Source: Mycobacterium aquaticum
Lineage (GTDB): Bacteria; Actinomycetota; Actinomycetes; Mycobacteriales; Mycobacteriaceae
DNA length: 64,000 nucleotides
Direction: 5' to 3'
Assembly: GCF_002086485.1 (NCBI RefSeq)
Contig: NZ_MVHF01000034.1
Location: 1-64,000 of the forward strand
Positions 62,177 through 64,000 of the stretch are shown one piece after another. Within the stretch, counting starts at the first letter, position 1, and each line of letters opens with the position of its first letter. A program made the position numbers and the translations under genes. The notes beneath the pieces are model-generated. The model searched no databases. It was not told where the DNA came from and saw only the letters and a program-made list of their open reading frames with translations.

Positions 62177-62659
62177 ATGAGCGACAACCGATTTTCTGCG
62201 GCGTCAGTCCCCACCCACACGCCCACCGCAGATTCGCCGACCGTGGCACGGCCCTCCATCCGGGCTCGCATGCTCGCGCGCCTCAACTCCGCAAAACTCG
62301 ATGCCATGCTGGCCGTGGGCGCGCCGACCCCTGCGGGCAGTGCGATCGCCGTGCGCGCCGCCCGCCTGACGTCCACCACCGAACGCGAAGAGATCGCCCG
62401 CGTGCTCCACGAGATCGTGCAGCAGACCAACGCTGACGTGACCTCATGGTCCGCGCGGATTCCGTTGCACCACACCAACGTCGCCGCCGCCCGGGCCGTC
62501 ATCGATGCGATCAGGTTGCGGCTGCACGCGCCACTACCGGTCAGCGCGCGCGGCATGGCGCGACTGAACCGGGTTCTCACCGATGGCTGCGGTCCGCTGT
62601 ACGAGGACGGCCGCGGCGATCTGGCCGGGCGGCTCGGCGCGGCGCTGGCCGCGATGTAG
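62177..62659 (+). CDS. Hypothetical protein
   Basis: A 160-residue protein that I do not recognise. The N-terminal 30 residues are low-complexity (Pro, Thr, Ser), then come helical segments with RARMLARLNSAKLDAML, EEIARVLHEIVQQ and RGMARLNRVLTDG. No membrane helix or signal peptide. It lies opposite the CGNR regulator gene with the tandem dyads between, so the two are probably co-regulated. The start at 62177 gives a normal ATG; GAGG-type SD is nearby. Confidence 0.6.
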   Translation: MSDNRFSAASVPTHTPTADSPTVARPSIRARMLARLNSAKLDAMLAVGAPTPAGSAIAVRAARLTSTTEREEIARVLHEIVQQTNADVTSWSARIPLHHTNVAAARAVIDAIRLRLHAPLPVSARGMARLNRVLTDGCGPLYEDGRGDLAGRLGAALAAM

Positions 62660-62664
62660 CTCGG

Positions 62665-63681
62665 TCAGGGTACGAGGACGGCCGCCCCGGCGATCCGTCC
62701 TGCGCTCAGATCGGCCAGCGCATCGGCAGCATGATCCATGGCATACCGCGGTGTGGTGACCTCGACCCGGTGCGCCCCGACGAACGCCAGGAACTCGCGG
62801 GCGTTATCGCGGGTGTTGGCGGTTACCGACCGGATCTCGCGCTCTTGAAACAGATGCCGTTGGTAGTTCAGAACCGGGATGTCGCTGAGGTGGATGCCGG
62901 CGATCGCAAGCACACCGCCACGGTCGAGCGCCTCGAGCGCCGGAAGCACCAACTCCCCCACGGGCGCGAACAGAATGGCGGCGTCCAGCGGTTCCGGCGG
63001 GCGGTCGGCGCTGCCCTGTACGGATGCCGCACCGAGCGCCATGGCAAGTTCACGGGCGCGTTCGCCGCGGGTCATGACGTGGACGGTGGCCCCCTGCGCG
63101 ATCGCCACCTGAGCGGTCAGATGTGCACTGCCACCGAAGCCGTAGATACCCAATCGTCCGCCGGCAGGCAGATCGGTTCGGCGAAGGGCGCGGTAGCCGA
63201 TGATGCCTGCGCACAACAGCGGCGCGAGTTCGGAATCGGAATAGCCCGCGGGCAGTCGGTGAACGAATGAGGCCGGGGCGGTGGCGAATTCGGCGTATCC
63301 GCCGTCGGCGTCCCAGCCGGTGTATCGAGAATGGGGACACAGGTTCTCTCGCCCGCGGCGGCAGTACGCGCACTCTCCGCAGGTGTGCCGCAACCAGGCC
63401 ACCCCGACGCGGTCGCCGGGCGCATAGCTGTCGTCGACATCGGAGCCGACCGCGACCACCTCGGCGACGACCTCGTGCCCGGGTATGACACGGGGGCGGT
63501 GCACCGGCAGATCACCCTCGGCGATGTGCAGGTCGGTACGACACACCCCGCAGGCCCGCACCGCGACGAGCAGCTCACCGGGTGACGGCTCCGGGATCGG
63601 AACCGTCACCCGCTCAAGCGGATTCGTGCTCACCGGACCGGGGCTGGCAACCTGCCAGGCGGCCATGCTCCCGCTGGGCAT
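62665..63681 (-). CDS. adhA: AdhA-like zinc alcohol dehydrogenase
   Basis: 338 residues of the cinnamyl-alcohol-type zinc ADH group, close to mycobacterial AdhA. The catalytic zinc site is VRACGVCRTDLH with PGHEVVAEVV, the structural zinc site is CGECAYCRRGRENLC, and the Rossmann fold begins YGFGGSAHLTAQ. The usual reaction is NADP(H)-linked alcohol/aldehyde interconversion. The start ATG is at 63681. It ends at 62665, 6 bp after the convergent hypothetical gene. No operon partner; the GlsB-type gene lies 13 bp upstream on the same strand. Confidence 0.85.
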   Translation of the reverse strand: MPSGSMAAWQVASPGPVSTNPLERVTVPIPEPSPGELLVAVRACGVCRTDLHIAEGDLPVHRPRVIPGHEVVAEVVAVGSDVDDSYAPGDRVGVAWLRHTCGECAYCRRGRENLCPHSRYTGWDADGGYAEFATAPASFVHRLPAGYSDSELAPLLCAGIIGYRALRRTDLPAGGRLGIYGFGGSAHLTAQVAIAQGATVHVMTRGERARELAMALGAASVQGSADRPPEPLDAAILFAPVGELVLPALEALDRGGVLAIAGIHLSDIPVLNYQRHLFQEREIRSVTANTRDNAREFLAFVGAHRVEVTTPRYAMDHAADALADLSAGRIAGAAVLVP

Positions 63682-63693
63682 GCGGTGGGCCGA

Positions 63694-63987
63694 TCAGTTG
63701 CCTCTGCGCACCAATCCGACAATCCAGAGCAGGATCACCGAGCCCAGGATCGCCGTGAACAGAGTGAACCACCAGCCACCGGCGGCCGTGTTGAGGAAGA
63801 AGCTCAGCAAGAACCCACCGATCAACGCGCCGATGATCCCGATGACGATGTTCATCAGAATGCCGGAACCGCCACCCTTGACGATCTTGCCCGCAATCCA
63901 GCCGGCAATCGCACCGATGATGATGTAGCCGATCCAGCCAACACTGGTCAGCGTCGTGGAGCGGGCGAGGAACTCGGTCGTCGCCAT
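63694..63987 (-). CDS. GlsB/YeaQ/YmgE-family membrane protein
   Basis: 97 residues with three membrane helices. Family features are GWIGYIIIGAIAGWIAGKIVKG and IVIGIIGALIGGFL, the glycine-rich repeated pattern of transglycosylase-associated (YeaQ/GlsB) proteins. The function is not established, though some respond to envelope stress. The ATG at 63987 is likely; an upstream ATG at 63996 is possible. The AdhA-like gene follows after 13 bp on the same strand, so they probably share a transcript. The window ends just upstream. Confidence 0.85.
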   Translation of the reverse strand: MATTEFLARSTTLTSVGWIGYIIIGAIAGWIAGKIVKGGGSGILMNIVIGIIGALIGGFLLSFFLNTAAGGWWFTLFTAILGSVILLWIVGLVRRGN

Positions 63988-64000
63988 TACATCCATTGCA

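Noticed and set aside
1..64000. CRISPR arrays
   Set aside because: I saw no regularly spaced repeats of 23-40 nt. The short phased repeats found are promoter operators or IS end motifs.
1..64000. tRNA and rRNA genes
   Set aside because: No cloverleaf-like block with a TTCGANNC-type arm and no rRNA signature was found by eye. A tRNA search program would settle this.

Overview
The window is high-GC actinobacterial DNA. It most likely comes from a fast-growing Mycolicibacterium of the M. smegmatis type. That is an inference from gene content: DUF5994 and DUF6131 proteins, a TIGR03085 protein, a DesA3-like desaturase, MpaB-family oxygenases, an ANTAR regulator, a Lon-CycA neighbourhood and a polyol operon. 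I ran no database search.

The left part (about 1-24.4 kb) is an accessory and decayed region. It opens with a TetR-controlled MpaB-family oxygenase gene pair (0.4-3.1 kb) that has two perfect dyad operators. An IS21-family element follows (about 3.2-9.2 kb). Its istA gene is split by a 3.7-kb element encoding two tyrosine recombinases. Next come IS256 and DUF6431-like remnants, an orphan nuoI, a GAF-ANTAR regulator, a DUF5994 gene, a small stress-type cluster (membrane protein, CsbD, DUF6131), and a TetR gene followed by a fatty-acid desaturase. From 16.9 to 24.4 kb there is a graveyard: IS3 and IS110 fragments, two DUF5994 fragments, integrase and amine-oxidase scraps, and a deleted Tn554-like recombinase module sitting in the first codons of a quinone-oxidoreductase-like gene.

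The right part (24.5-64 kb) looks like ordinary chromosome with densely packed intact genes. It holds an MFS exporter, a TIGR03085 protein, a SpoIIAA-like protein, an orphan OmpR-type regulator, a cupin, an AraC regulator divergent from a sulfatase, Lon, a CycA-like permease, a TfoX-N protein and an EndoIII-like protein. A second MpaB-family gene follows, flanked by two related small membrane proteins. Then come a lipoprotein, a DUF72 protein and a ferredoxin-reductase-like flavoprotein, and then a translationally coupled pair made of a possible winged-helix protein and a 1060-residue tandem P-loop/HerA-like ATPase. That pair is the best candidate for an undescribed system.

From 47.5 to 60.7 kb the genes form a polyol catabolic locus. 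It has a lipoprotein binding protein, permease and ABC ATPase, two zinc dehydrogenases, an SDR and a FGGY kinase, nearly all overlapping by 4-7 nt. A SorC-type regulator is divergent from them, and a phosphoketolase lies nearby. A plausible flow is polyol to ketose to xylulose-5-phosphate to acetyl phosphate plus glyceraldehyde-3-phosphate. The window ends with a CPBP protease, a CGNR regulator with tandem dyad operators, an unknown protein, an AdhA-like alcohol dehydrogenase and a GlsB/YeaQ-type membrane protein.
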